Positions 23,159 through 30,761 of a stretch of 30,820 bases of DNA are shown piece by piece. Positions within the stretch are counted from its first letter, which is position 1; each line of letters begins with the position of its first letter. A model generated the notes under the pieces. It ran no database searches and was not told the origin of the DNA. It saw nothing but the letters and a program-made list of their open reading frames with translations. The translations under genes were made by a program, and so were the position numbers. Source of the stretch: JBOFSQ01 sp051651625 (GTDB taxonomy: Bacteria > Planctomycetota > Planctomycetia > Pirellulales > Thermoguttaceae); contig JBOFSQ010000075.1 of NCBI GenBank assembly GCA_051651625.1, positions 1 through 30,820 on the forward strand, in the 5' to 3' direction.

Positions 23159-24169
23159 ATGATCAATAGTGTTGAACTCAAAAACTTTGGTCCACTCGCT
23201 CATTTGACGTGGCAGAAACTCGGCAAGATCAATTTGGTGATCGGCGACAATGGTGCGGGGAAGACCTTCCTTTTGAAGACCCTGTATTGTACTGCGCGAA
23301 CGATTGAGGAATACAAACGCGGCAACGAAAATCGAACGGTGTCGGAGATACTCGCCGACAAGCTGTACTGGACTTTTCAGTTGGACAAGATCGGTGATTT
23401 GGTGACGAAGGGAGCGCACAAGCCGTTGTCTTGTGCGGTGCAATTTGGTCAAGAGCGGTTCTGTTACAGCTTCGGCAAAGAGACAACGCGACAGATTTCG
23501 TCGCCAGAAAATCAAGTTGCTCCGAGGAGTAGCAACTCGATTTTTCTCCCCGCCAAGGAGGTGTTGTCTCTCCACCAGATCATTCTTAAGTCGCGCGAGC
23601 AAGACAAGTCTTTCGGTTTTGATGACACCTATCTCGACCTCGCCCGCGCACTCCGACCAACCACGAAGGGAAAAAACTATTCCGAGTTTGCCAGTTCACG
23701 CCAGCACCTCGACGACATAATCGGTGGGCGAGTGGAATACGACGAAACTTCGGGATGCTGGTACTTCAAAAAAGGGAACCAAAAGTTTCCTATCGGTGTG
23801 ACTGCGGAGGGAGTCAAAAAGATCGCCATTCTCGACACACTGCTTGGGAACCGTTATCTCGACACAAACTCGATTGTATTCATCGACGAACCAGAAGCGG
23901 CGTTACATCCGGTGGCTGTTTCCAAATTGCTCGACATTGTTGAGACACTCGCTTCGTGCGGCATTCAGTTTTTTCTCGCCAGCCATTCGTACTTCGTCAT
24001 CAAGAAACTGTTCTTGATTGCGCAAGCAAAAAAATTGTCGATACCGATTATCTCATCGCATGATAGCGAGTGGAGCACTGACGATCTTTTGAATGGAATG
24101 CCCGATAACGCCATCATTAATGAATCAATTCGGCTCTACGAAGAAGAGGCAGGAATGGTGATCGTATGA
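23159..24169 (+). CDS. OLD/RecF-like AAA-family ATPase, first gene of a two-gene module
   Basis: A 336-aa ABC/SMC-type ATPase. It starts MINSVELKNFGPLAHLTW, the usual strand-turn before Walker A GDNGAGKT (residues 29-36, K35). The middle (about 60-200) is a non-conserved insert with SIFLPAKEVLSLHQIILKSR. The signature-like part is GVTAEGVKKIAILDTLL, Walker B is SIVFIDEPEAALHP (D243, E244), and the switch His is in FFLASHSYF (H276). There is no TOPRIM domain, so the nuclease function, if any, lies in the next gene. Its last four bases (ATGA) overlap the start of that gene, so the two are translated together. AAGGTGA lies just before the ATG. Such small stand-alone ATPases with a paired effector are typical of phage-defence operons. 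Confidence 0.88.
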   Translation: MINSVELKNFGPLAHLTWQKLGKINLVIGDNGAGKTFLLKTLYCTARTIEEYKRGNENRTVSEILADKLYWTFQLDKIGDLVTKGAHKPLSCAVQFGQERFCYSFGKETTRQISSPENQVAPRSSNSIFLPAKEVLSLHQIILKSREQDKSFGFDDTYLDLARALRPTTKGKNYSEFASSRQHLDDIIGGRVEYDETSGCWYFKKGNQKFPIGVTAEGVKKIAILDTLLGNRYLDTNSIVFIDEPEAALHPVAVSKLLDIVETLASCGIQFFLASHSYFVIKKLFLIAQAKKLSIPIISSHDSEWSTDDLLNGMPDNAIINESIRLYEEEAGMVIV

Positions 24170-24678
24170 CCACGCAACCTATCATCGAATCGGGGATGCA
24201 GTTCGGGCCGTACCCGGACGGATACCACTGTTTCCATGTTGAATGCAGCAACACTTACGCGGCGATTCAGGAACACGTCAAGATGGTGGAGTTTCTGTTG
24301 CTGCGAAACAACGATGCTGGTGAGTCCGTCATTTGGATCGTTGAGGCAAAACCGAGCGCACCGCGTAATCCTTCAGAATTCGTCACCAAAATTCGTGACA
24401 AATTGGTTAATGCCTTCTCTCTGTGTTTGGCGTCTCGTTTGGGACGACACCCACTTGCGGAAGCAGAACTTCCAGATTCTTTCAAGACGTTTGACACCGC
24501 AAGAATGAAGGTACAGTTTGTTTTGGTTGTGCGCGACTTTCAAGAATCGTGGTTGCCGCCACTCCAAGACATGTTGAACGTTGCACTTCGACCAACAGTC
24601 AAAACTTGGGCTTTTGGGCCAAACTCGGTCGTCGTTCTCAACGAAGAAGGCGCACGCCGCAAGCGTTTGATCGCATAA
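24166..24678 (+). CDS. Partner protein of the AAA ATPase, possible PD-(D/E)XK-type nuclease
   Basis: A 170-aa protein without a named family that I can assign. Features: CFHVECSNTYAAIQEHVKMV, then the strand VEFLLLR with E42, then SVIWIVEAKPSAPRNPSEF with E60-A-K62. The E42-x17-E60-x-K62 arrangement on adjacent predicted strands is what a PD-(D/E)XK active site looks like, though the first acid is Glu instead of Asp. The later part has IRDKLVNAFSLCLASRLG, MKVQFVLVVRDFQESWLPP and VKTWAFGPNSVVVLNEEGAR, giving an alternating alpha/beta layout. It overlaps the ATPase gene by four bases. I infer an ATPase-controlled nuclease; it could instead be a non-enzymatic effector or specificity factor. Confidence 0.75.
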   Translation: MTTQPIIESGMQFGPYPDGYHCFHVECSNTYAAIQEHVKMVEFLLLRNNDAGESVIWIVEAKPSAPRNPSEFVTKIRDKLVNAFSLCLASRLGRHPLAEAELPDSFKTFDTARMKVQFVLVVRDFQESWLPPLQDMLNVALRPTVKTWAFGPNSVVVLNEEGARRKRLIA

Positions 24679-24734
24679 TCGTATCAGACACGATTCGGCC
24701 TGCCAAAACTGCAAACTAACAATCACCAAAAAAC

Positions 24735-25715
24735 ATGACAAAGCCACCACGCATTCTATCAGGTATTCAGCCGACGGGGCGTTTTCACTGGGGCAACTAT
24801 TTTGGTGCCATTCGGCAGTACATTGACCTCCAGAATGGCCGCGATTCGGCGTATTATTTCATCGCCAATCTTCACGCACTAACAACGCTCACCGACCCAA
24901 ATCTGCTTCGCTCGCTCACACTCGACGCCGCAATCGACTTGCTCGCACTCGGTCTCGACCCCGACCGCGCAACGCTGTTCGTCCAGTCTGATGTGCCGCA
25001 AGTTTCAGAGTTAACGTGGCTGCTCATGGCCCACACTCCACTCGGACTGTTAGAACGGTGTCACGCCTTCAAAGACAAGAAAGCACGCGGTCTCACCGCC
25101 GATGCGGGGCTGCTGATGTACCCAGTTTTGATGGCCGCCGACATTCTGCTCTACGACGCCGATCTCGTCCCTGTCGGTGAAGACCAGATGCAGCACATAG
25201 AGGTTTGCCGCGACATTGCCGGTTCGTTCAACCATCGTTACGGCGAAGTTTTGACGCTCCCACGCGGTAAAGTTGTTGCAGGCTCCGCGCGAATCGTCGG
25301 TACTGATGGCGAAAAAATGTCGAAGAGTTACGGCAACACGATTGAGATTTTCGAGGAACCAGCAAAACAGCGCAAGAAGATAATGTCGATCAAGACCGAC
25401 TCGCGCCCACTCGAAGAGCCGAAAGACCCCGACACTGACCATCTCTTCGCTCTCTTTTCACTCTTCGCGTCAACTGAACAATCTGCGGACATCGCAGCAC
25501 TCTATCGCCGCGGCGGATTCGGTTACGGGACGATCAAAAAAGAACTTGCACGTCTCGCTGACGAGTATTTCGCCGAAGCACGCGAACGTCGGCGCGAACT
25601 CGAAGCGTCGCCGAACCGTGTCCGCGAAGTTTTGGGCGACGGCGCAGCGACCGCACGCGCCAAAGCAAACGAAGTCCTTGGCCGCGTCAAAGACGCGATG
25701 GGAGTTTCGTCGTAG
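24735..25715 (+). CDS. trpS: Tryptophan--tRNA ligase
   Basis: It charges tRNA-Trp with tryptophan using ATP. The 326-aa protein has the usual class I features: ILSGIQPTGRFHWGNYFGAI, where the HIGH motif reads HWGN (H18-N21), ADILLYDADLVPVGEDQMQH for the tryptophan site, and the GEKMSKS loop (K194-S198). The length is normal for bacteria. It starts 57 bases after the two-gene ATPase module and is not related to it. A repeat element lies immediately downstream. Confidence 0.97.
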   Translation: MTKPPRILSGIQPTGRFHWGNYFGAIRQYIDLQNGRDSAYYFIANLHALTTLTDPNLLRSLTLDAAIDLLALGLDPDRATLFVQSDVPQVSELTWLLMAHTPLGLLERCHAFKDKKARGLTADAGLLMYPVLMAADILLYDADLVPVGEDQMQHIEVCRDIAGSFNHRYGEVLTLPRGKVVAGSARIVGTDGEKMSKSYGNTIEIFEEPAKQRKKIMSIKTDSRPLEEPKDPDTDHLFALFSLFASTEQSADIAALYRRGGFGYGTIKKELARLADEYFAEARERRRELEASPNRVREVLGDGAATARAKANEVLGRVKDAMGVSS

Positions 25716-25745
25716 CACATTTCCGCCATCATTGGTTGGCAATTC

Positions 25746-25838
25746 TTTTTTCTCACACAAAGGCACGGAGGCACGAAGAGGAATGAAATTGGAAAACCCC
25801 TTCGTGCCTTTGTGCCTTCGTGTGAGACTCCTCCTGAA
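25746..25838. repeat. Inverted repeat of the CACAAAGGCACGGAGG family, copy 3
   Basis: The left arm near 25752 (TCTCACACAAAGGCACGGAG) pairs with CTTTGTGCCTTCGTGTGAGA near 25808. The spacer is short. It fills most of the 171 bases between trpS and the symporter gene, which otherwise contain nothing gene-like. Confidence 0.82.
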
Positions 25839-25886
25839 TCCACAAACAGCTTCACCACAGAGACACGACGATAACAGGCGAAAACA

Positions 25887-27476
25887 ATGGAACAGCGTGA
25901 ACACTGGAGCGGGTCGCTCGGATTCATTTTGGCGGCGGCTGGTTCGGCAATCGGACTCGGTAACATCTGGATGTTTCCATACGTTGCCGGAACGAATGGC
26001 GGCGGCGCGTTTGTGCTCGTCTATCTGATGTGTGTGCTGCTGATCGGAATGCCGATCATGCTTTGCGAGATTGTGATCGGTCGCGCGACGCAGCAGAGTC
26101 CGGTCGGGGCGTTTCAGCAGTTGCACGTCCACGGTCGCCGCGCGTCAAACTTCGTCGCAATTCTGCTCGCGGTTGTCGCGGTGATGCTGGTGATGTTTCA
26201 GTGTTATGCTGTTGCGGTTTTGGTTGGCATCGCCAGTGTTCTGTCGTTCATATTCGGCTGGGGAATTGTCGGGATTATCGGCGTCGTTTCGGGCACGGTC
26301 ATTCTATCGTTTTACGGTGTCGTCGGCGGATGGACAATCGCGTACATCGCGCAGGCGATAGCGGGCAAACTGTCGTTCACAACTCCAGACGAGGCGAAAA
26401 CTATTTTCGACTCCGTTACTTTGAATGTGTACACCGCTGTTGGGTGTCAACTGTTGTTTATGACGCTTTGTGCGGCGGCGATCATTGGCGGTATTCGTCG
26501 CGGGATCGAGCGGTGGTCGAAGATTTTGATGCCGATTCTCTTCGTTCTCATTATTGTACTCATCTTGCGAAGTCTAACGCTCCCCGGTGCCGCCGAAGGT
26601 GTGAAGTTTTTTTTGTCGCCCGACATCAGTAAACTGACGATGGGAGCGGTGCTGCAAGCGATGGGAACAGCGTTTTTTTCGCTCAGTCTTGGTATGGGCG
26701 TGATGGTAACTTACGGCAGTTATCTCGACAGGAATCGCAACATTGTCTCTTCGGTGATGGCGATTGTCGGGCTAGACACACTCATCGCACTTATGGCTGG
26801 GCTGGCGATTTTTCCAGCCGTTTTCTCGATGGGATTCGCTCCCGATGGCGGTACGGGTCTTGCGTTTCAAATCTTGCCCGCCGCGTTCAACGCGATTTTT
26901 GGCGGAAACGGTTGGCTCTGGAGCGGACTCTTTTTCTGCGTCCTCTTCATCGCTGCTCTCACCAGCGGGATCAGTATTCTCGAAGTGGTGGCGTCGTTCT
27001 TTATCGACCAACTCAAGTGGAAGCGACCGCTGGCAGTCGTTGTTGCGACGACTATTTGCAGTGCCATTGGTGTTGTGTGCGCGGTGAGTGTCGCAAACTG
27101 GGACAACATTCCCGCTGTTTACGATTCGCTTCGATTTGCATTTGGCGAGAAATTGCCCGCGAGTTTTTTCGCAATGTGTGACGAACTTTCGCGTCTTTGG
27201 CTGTTGCCGCTTGGTGGGGTGACGATCTCAATCTTTACCGGTTGGATTTGGGGAGTTCATCACGCCATCGCCGAGATGCGTCGCGGTATGCCCGAACGAT
27301 TCATCGACACAAACATCGGTATCGTTCTAGCAGGATTACAGCACGATCCAAACTACACCGAAGGGCGACGTTCACTTCTCACTATCGCTGTACTCTGGGG
27401 AATCGCTATCCGATTTGTAGCACCGATTCTTGTCGCTATCGCGTTCTTGGTTGGAATCGGCTGGATACGGCTGTAA
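25887..27476 (+). CDS. Sodium-dependent transporter, NSS/SNF family
   Basis: A 529-aa inner-membrane symporter that uses the sodium gradient to take up an amino acid or similar amine (LeuT relatives). The TM1 signature is unmistakable: SLGFILAAAGSAIGLGNIWM followed by FPYVAGTNGGGAFVLVYLMC, with the unwound GSAIGLGN part that binds Na+ and substrate. Further helices can be followed along the chain, including MGTAFFSLSLGMGVMVTYGS (TM6-7) and the terminal ILVAIAFLVGIGWIRL. There are about 11-12 transmembrane segments. The substrate cannot be read from sequence. It stands alone, with a weak ribosome site. Confidence 0.94.
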   Translation: MEQREHWSGSLGFILAAAGSAIGLGNIWMFPYVAGTNGGGAFVLVYLMCVLLIGMPIMLCEIVIGRATQQSPVGAFQQLHVHGRRASNFVAILLAVVAVMLVMFQCYAVAVLVGIASVLSFIFGWGIVGIIGVVSGTVILSFYGVVGGWTIAYIAQAIAGKLSFTTPDEAKTIFDSVTLNVYTAVGCQLLFMTLCAAAIIGGIRRGIERWSKILMPILFVLIIVLILRSLTLPGAAEGVKFFLSPDISKLTMGAVLQAMGTAFFSLSLGMGVMVTYGSYLDRNRNIVSSVMAIVGLDTLIALMAGLAIFPAVFSMGFAPDGGTGLAFQILPAAFNAIFGGNGWLWSGLFFCVLFIAALTSGISILEVVASFFIDQLKWKRPLAVVVATTICSAIGVVCAVSVANWDNIPAVYDSLRFAFGEKLPASFFAMCDELSRLWLLPLGGVTISIFTGWIWGVHHAIAEMRRGMPERFIDTNIGIVLAGLQHDPNYTEGRRSLLTIAVLWGIAIRFVAPILVAIAFLVGIGWIRL

Positions 27477-27580
27477 ACCAGCCACGTTGCGGACGACGTG
27501 TAGGCCTTCACCATCAACAAGACTGCGGCCTCGGTTGAGTATCGCAGTCACTTCGTTTTGGTGTAAGAATCGTGTTGTTC
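27477..27580 (+). repeat. Degenerate copy of the dispersed ~100-bp element
   Basis: Starting right after the symporter stop codon, the blocks GTGTAGGCCTTCACC, GCGGCCTCG and TTCGTTTTGGTGTAAGAAT follow the order of the element at 7591-7692 with many changes. The rest of the gap to 27653 shows nothing. Confidence 0.5.
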
Positions 27581-27653
27581 AAGTCCACCGATGAATCGCG
27601 TTTGGTTCAGGCTAACGGTCAAACTTCGTGGATAGTGATTGTCTGGTAATCAC

Positions 27654-27992
27654 TCACGACTTCTTTGCCTGTTTGGCAACCTTTTTCTTTTGACGCTTTC
27701 CGATTTTCACTTCAGCATTTTTACGCAACTTGAGTAGCTCTGATAAAAAAGCATCACTAAGCGATGACGTGCCAAGTTCTTCCCAACACTTGGCAAGGAA
27801 ATTCTCTCGATGAACCCCATTTATCAGTATCTTATCAGCAGAAATTCCTTTTTCCTCGAAATGTTTGCCAAAAACGGCTTTGGCAATCTTTCGGGCTTGC
27901 GTCATTTCCTCTTTGCTAATACTGACTTGCCCCGCGTTTGCTGGACATGGTGACGAGCCGTTTTGTCCGTTGGGTGTGTGTTGGTCGGTCAT
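27654..27992 (-). CDS. Small protein with lysine-rich C-terminus, function unknown
   Basis: A 112-aa cytoplasmic protein. A polar N-terminus (MTDQHTPNGQNGSSPCPANA) is followed by helices SKEEMTQARKIAKAVFGKHF, RENFLAKCWEELGTSSLSD and AFLSELLKLRKNAEVKIG. It ends in a basic tail (KRQKKKVAKQAKKS) that could bind nucleic acid. AAGGAG eight bases upstream fixes the start. No family is recognised. Its leader closely matches that of the ankyrin-repeat gene 2 kb away, which suggests shared regulation or a common origin of the upstream DNA. Confidence 0.7.
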   Translation of the reverse strand: MTDQHTPNGQNGSSPCPANAGQVSISKEEMTQARKIAKAVFGKHFEEKGISADKILINGVHRENFLAKCWEELGTSSLSDAFLSELLKLRKNAEVKIGKRQKKKVAKQAKKS

Positions 27993-28040
27993 TGTGCATT
28001 CTCCTTGTTGAAAAGTGTGGATTCGGTGAAACATTCACCG
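27993..28040 (-). promoter_or_regulatory. 5' leader with inverted repeat CGGTGAA-ACA-TTCACCG, shared with the ankyrin gene
   Basis: On the minus strand the order is an inverted repeat (28024-28040, 7-bp arms), then CCACACTTTTCAACAAGGAG and the start codon. The same order with most bases conserved lies before the ankyrin-repeat gene at 30053-30099. It could be an operator or an RNA hairpin. Confidence 0.55.
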
Positions 28041-28056
28041 ATTGTTTACGTTTCGT

Positions 28057-28080
28057 AGATTCCCGCGAAAGCGGGAATCT
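28057..28080. repeat. Perfect hairpin AGATTCCCGC-GAAA-GCGGGAATCT
   Basis: Ten-base perfect arms with a GAAA tetraloop lie between the ankyrin gene and the lysine-rich gene. No T-run follows on either strand. The arm sequence matches the hairpin at 1672-1694. Confidence 0.75.
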
Positions 28081-28168
28081 AAACAACTCGCCAAAGCAAA
28101 ACACTATAACGGAATCGTTCTATTGCCACTTGACAATCGCTGTCTTTAGCACATTGGTGGAGACATCA

Positions 28169-28207
28169 AAACGCCCGTTAGGGTTCATATAAACGCCCAT
28201 TAGGGTT
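28169..28207 (-). repeat. 22-bp tandem duplication at the end of the ankyrin gene
   Basis: AAACGCCCGTTAGGGTT at 28169-28185 recurs as AAACGCCCATTAGGGTT at 28191-28207, a 22-base period with one mismatch. Because 22 is not a multiple of three, the duplication shifts the frame and creates the present stop codon (28178-28180). Confidence 0.8.
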
Positions 28208-30052
28208 ATAATATTTGACAATCGCTATCTTTATCACGCCGGTAGAGACTTCTTCGACCTCCTCGCTTTCATCGGTGATGAACGGATTTGGGACAGAATC
28301 GCCACTCGTACTGGTGGTTCCGTTGTCACTGATGAGGTGGTAGGAAATGGGTGTCGTCTTGCGTGAGTATGTCAAGCCAGACAGCAATACGACAACTCGA
28401 TTATAGAATGTGTTCTGCAGAAGCTCTTCCATGCTTTTCTTTCCGCCACGAATTGTAAACGTCACATAGTTGTGTTTTTGGAATCGGGCATACAAAAATC
28501 CGCCAGCTTTGGACACAGCAGCGATCATTTTGTGACTGTCTGATCGAGGAAACGTCTTGAGTGTATCATCCTTCGTCAAAAAGGCATACTCGACGGTCCG
28601 ATCTTCTGATGTTTGCAAATCACGAACGGGGCATCGAATATCCGGGAATGGAGATGCAAACTCGCCTATCTTTGTGGCGGAAAACTCTGTGTCAACCGTA
28701 ATGGTAGCACTAACCTCACCATCTTTTTCCTCTATCACGTTGGATATAGCATAGGGATATATGTCAACAAATTCGGTGCGAGCGATTTCGTCTGAACCGC
28801 ATCTAACATATTTGGCAACACTGTAGTGACCACTTTTATCAGGTTCTTCTGCCAAGTTTTTGACAGTGTTTATGTTCTTCATCCAGTCAATTGCACTGGT
28901 TAGTGTGGCAATTCTACTTCCTTCTTGCGCTCTCGACTGTCTAGCCGAAATTGGAGTAAACAATTCGACGACTTCGGCGGGATTTTTGTTGTATTTGGCG
29001 TTGATGAGCAGCGTAGAAACGTTGTTATTCTCTGCGTTTACGTCTGCTCCATTTTCGAGGAGTGCCTTGATGACTTTGGGATTTTCGTTGCACATGGCGG
29101 CGTAGTAGAGCGGCGTATTACCGTCCTTATCCTTTGCGTTTATGTCTGCTCCCTTTTCGACGAGCACCTTGATGAATTCGGGATTTTTGTTGTGACTTGC
29201 GGCACTGTGGAGCGGCGTTTCACCGTTGTTATTCTTTGCGTTTATGTCTGCTCCCTTTTCGATGAGTGCCTTGATGACTTCGGGATTTTTGCTGCTATAG
29301 GCGGCACTGTGGAGCGGCGTATTACCGTCCTTATCCTTTGCGTTTACGTCTGCTCCATTTTCGACGAGCATCTTGATGACTTCGGGATTTTTGTTTAATA
29401 TGATGGCATTGTAGAGTGCCGTATCGCCGTCTTTATCCTTTGCGTTTACGTCTGCTCCATTTTCGACGAGCACCTTGATGACTTCGGGATTTTTGCTGCT
29501 ATAGGCGGCACTGTGGAGCGGCGTATCACCGTCCTTATCCTTTGCGTTTACGTCTGCTCCTTTTTCGACGAGCACCTTGATGACTTCGGGATTTTCGTTG
29601 CTATAGGCGGCAATGTGGATCGGCATATCCCCGCCCTTATCCTTTGCATTTACGTCTGCTCCTTTTTCGACGAGCACCTTGATGACTTCGGGATTTTCCT
29701 TGCCTCTGGCGGCAATGTGGATCGGCATATCGCCGCCCTTATCCTTTGCGTTTACGTCTGCTCCCTTGTCGATGAGAAATCTAATAACAGCAACCTTTGC
29801 TTGTCTTGTCGCAATGTGAAGGAGCGTGTCGCCATTGCCATCCGTTATTTTCACACCTGTTCCATAATCCTCGCAGAACTTATCAATTTCCGCTTGCTCT
29901 TCGGCACTCACTTGTGCCATCGCACACGGCGACAGCACACACGCGCCTGCGAAGACGGCAAGCACCAAGACGCACGCCCATATGACGCCCCGCTGCGATT
30001 GTGTACTGATTCGGACTTGCGCATTTCCCATCGAACGATTGGCGACTGTCAT
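28178..30052 (-). CDS. Secreted ankyrin-repeat protein with an unknown C-terminal domain; 3' end altered by a 22-bp duplication
   Basis: The 624-aa product has a long n-region and a Sec signal (WACVLVLAVFAGACVLSPC, cleavage probably after AMA). Residues about 70-370 form eight full ankyrin repeats of 34 residues, consensus DKDGDTPLHSAAYSSKNPEV followed by IKVLVEKGADVNAK, plus a degenerate ninth. These normally bind proteins. Residues about 380-624 are not recognised; they look beta-rich and mixed (VAKYVRCGSDEIARTEFVDI, YARFQKHNYVTFTIRGGKKS). The end reads VSTGVIKIAIVKYYNPNGRL and stops in a 22-bp tandem duplication. Skipping one copy would extend it as FDVSTNVLKTAIVKWQ. The start used is the ATG at 30052, with AAGGAGAATG upstream. 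The repeats are also near-identical at DNA level. Confidence 0.85.
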   Translation of the reverse strand: MTVANRSMGNAQVRISTQSQRGVIWACVLVLAVFAGACVLSPCAMAQVSAEEQAEIDKFCEDYGTGVKITDGNGDTLLHIATRQAKVAVIRFLIDKGADVNAKDKGGDMPIHIAARGKENPEVIKVLVEKGADVNAKDKGGDMPIHIAAYSNENPEVIKVLVEKGADVNAKDKDGDTPLHSAAYSSKNPEVIKVLVENGADVNAKDKDGDTALYNAIILNKNPEVIKMLVENGADVNAKDKDGNTPLHSAAYSSKNPEVIKALIEKGADINAKNNNGETPLHSAASHNKNPEFIKVLVEKGADINAKDKDGNTPLYYAAMCNENPKVIKALLENGADVNAENNNVSTLLINAKYNKNPAEVVELFTPISARQSRAQEGSRIATLTSAIDWMKNINTVKNLAEEPDKSGHYSVAKYVRCGSDEIARTEFVDIYPYAISNVIEEKDGEVSATITVDTEFSATKIGEFASPFPDIRCPVRDLQTSEDRTVEYAFLTKDDTLKTFPRSDSHKMIAAVSKAGGFLYARFQKHNYVTFTIRGGKKSMEELLQNTFYNRVVVLLSGLTYSRKTTPISYHLISDNGTTSTSGDSVPNPFITDESEEVEEVSTGVIKIAIVKYYNPNGRLYEP

Positions 30053-30099
30053 AACTCATTCTCCTTGTTGCAAAAGCGTGGAAGCGGTGAAATTTCACG
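30053..30099 (-). promoter_or_regulatory. 5' leader of the ankyrin gene with palindrome GTGAAATTTCAC
   Basis: A perfect 12-base palindrome at 30087-30098 is followed (minus strand) by CCACGCTTTTGCAACAAGGAG and then the start. It is the counterpart of the leader at 27993-28040. Confidence 0.55.
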
Positions 30100-30306
30100 A
30101 CGCTATCAAGCGTGTGAACCATTGCGGAAAAAGGAACCTGTCGAGAATCGACAAATAAGAGACGAGAGCCGTCTTCGAGAAGAAGAGGGAACGCCATGAG
30201 TCGTCGAAAGTACGAAACATTCCCCCCACATTACTAGGGCAGCTTGCGCTCGCGCACAAACCAATGCGAACAATTTGGATATTGTTCGCACGGAACACTT
30301 CGCAAG
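30100..30306. other. Intergenic, upstream of the ankyrin gene, with a perfect hairpin
   Basis: GCGAACAAT (30266-30274) and ATTGTTCGC (30281-30289) form a perfect 9-bp stem, enclosed by CTTGCG (30243-30248) and CGCAAG (30301-30306). No gene is supportable. The structure lies directly before the terminator-like hairpin at 30307-30362, so it could be the body of a small RNA on the plus strand. Confidence 0.45.
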
Positions 30307-30362
30307 CCGTTAGCATGACATTCCCATACGGGAACGCATGTGATCTAACGGCAATTTTTTTT
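30307..30362 (+). terminator. Terminator-like hairpin followed by eight T
   Basis: The stem is CCGTTAG/CTAACGG with inner CATG/CATG and TTCCC/GGGAA pairs, then CAA and T8 (30355-30362). It would stop plus-strand transcription, although no plus-strand gene is seen upstream for several kilobases. A small RNA is one explanation. Confidence 0.6.
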
Positions 30363-30469
30363 CTTCCAACCGGCAAGCCGGGTAATGTAAGGAAGAAGTC
30401 CCCGTCAAAAAGACGGTTTCGACGACTAATACTTGCGATTATCTAATTGTAAAACCGGCGATGAGCCGG
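30363..30469. other. Three further hairpins in intergenic DNA
   Basis: CTTCC...GGAAG (30363-30395) encloses CCGGC-AA-GCCGG. CCGTC-AAAAA-GACGG lies at 30402-30416 and CCGGC-GATGA-GCCGG at 30455-30469. No known RNA family is recognised. On the minus strand they would lie upstream of, or in, the ankyrin gene's leader. Confidence 0.45.
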
Positions 30470-30632
30470 TGAAATCTCAATTCATAGTTCTCCAATAATT
30501 TTCGTAACGCAACGCGTCGTTTTTTCGCCGCAGAGCGCGAATCGAAAACGACTGCCAAAACAAACGATGGTGCGCATCTTACACGTTTCAAGTCGCGTGC
30601 GAAGGGGGAGCGTGAGTTTTCGTTGGTGGGCA

Positions 30633-30675
30633 CGATGGACGTTATGGACGTTCACACAGTCCATAACGTCCATCG
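30633..30675. repeat. Perfect 17-bp inverted repeat with internal ATGGAC repeats
   Basis: CGATGGACGTTATGGAC and its exact complement are separated by nine bases. Each arm itself contains ATGGAC twice. It belongs to the repeat-rich right end; no T-run follows. Confidence 0.85.
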
Positions 30676-30707
30676 CGTCCACGGTTAGCGGCCCCAACAA
30701 AGTCGGA

Positions 30708-30761
30708 AGCTCCGTAGGAGCGGCCTAATTGAAGCGTCGGTTAGGCCGCTCCTACGGAGCT
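30708..30761. repeat. Perfect 21-bp inverted repeat (AGCTCCGTAGGAGCGGCCTA)
   Basis: Arms at 30708-30728 and 30741-30761 are exact complements with a 12-base loop (TTGAAGCGTCGG). This looks like a REP- or MITE-type dispersed element. Another stem, CCCAAGG/CCTTGGG, follows at about 30785-30818, at the window edge. Confidence 0.85.

Noticed and set aside
23159..24678. Assignment of the ATPase module to Gabija, PARIS or Septu
   Set aside because: The ATPase lacks a TOPRIM domain, and the partner shows neither a helicase, an HNH motif nor DUF4435 features.
29513..30199. 228-codon plus-strand reading frame opposite the ankyrin gene
   Set aside because: It is the antisense of the ankyrin repeats and inherits their periodicity; it has no ribosome site and no family resemblance.
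30095..30376. 93-codon minus-strand frame upstream of the ankyrin gene
   Set aside because: It runs through several strong hairpins and the shared leader, has no ribosome site, and no recognisable protein pattern.
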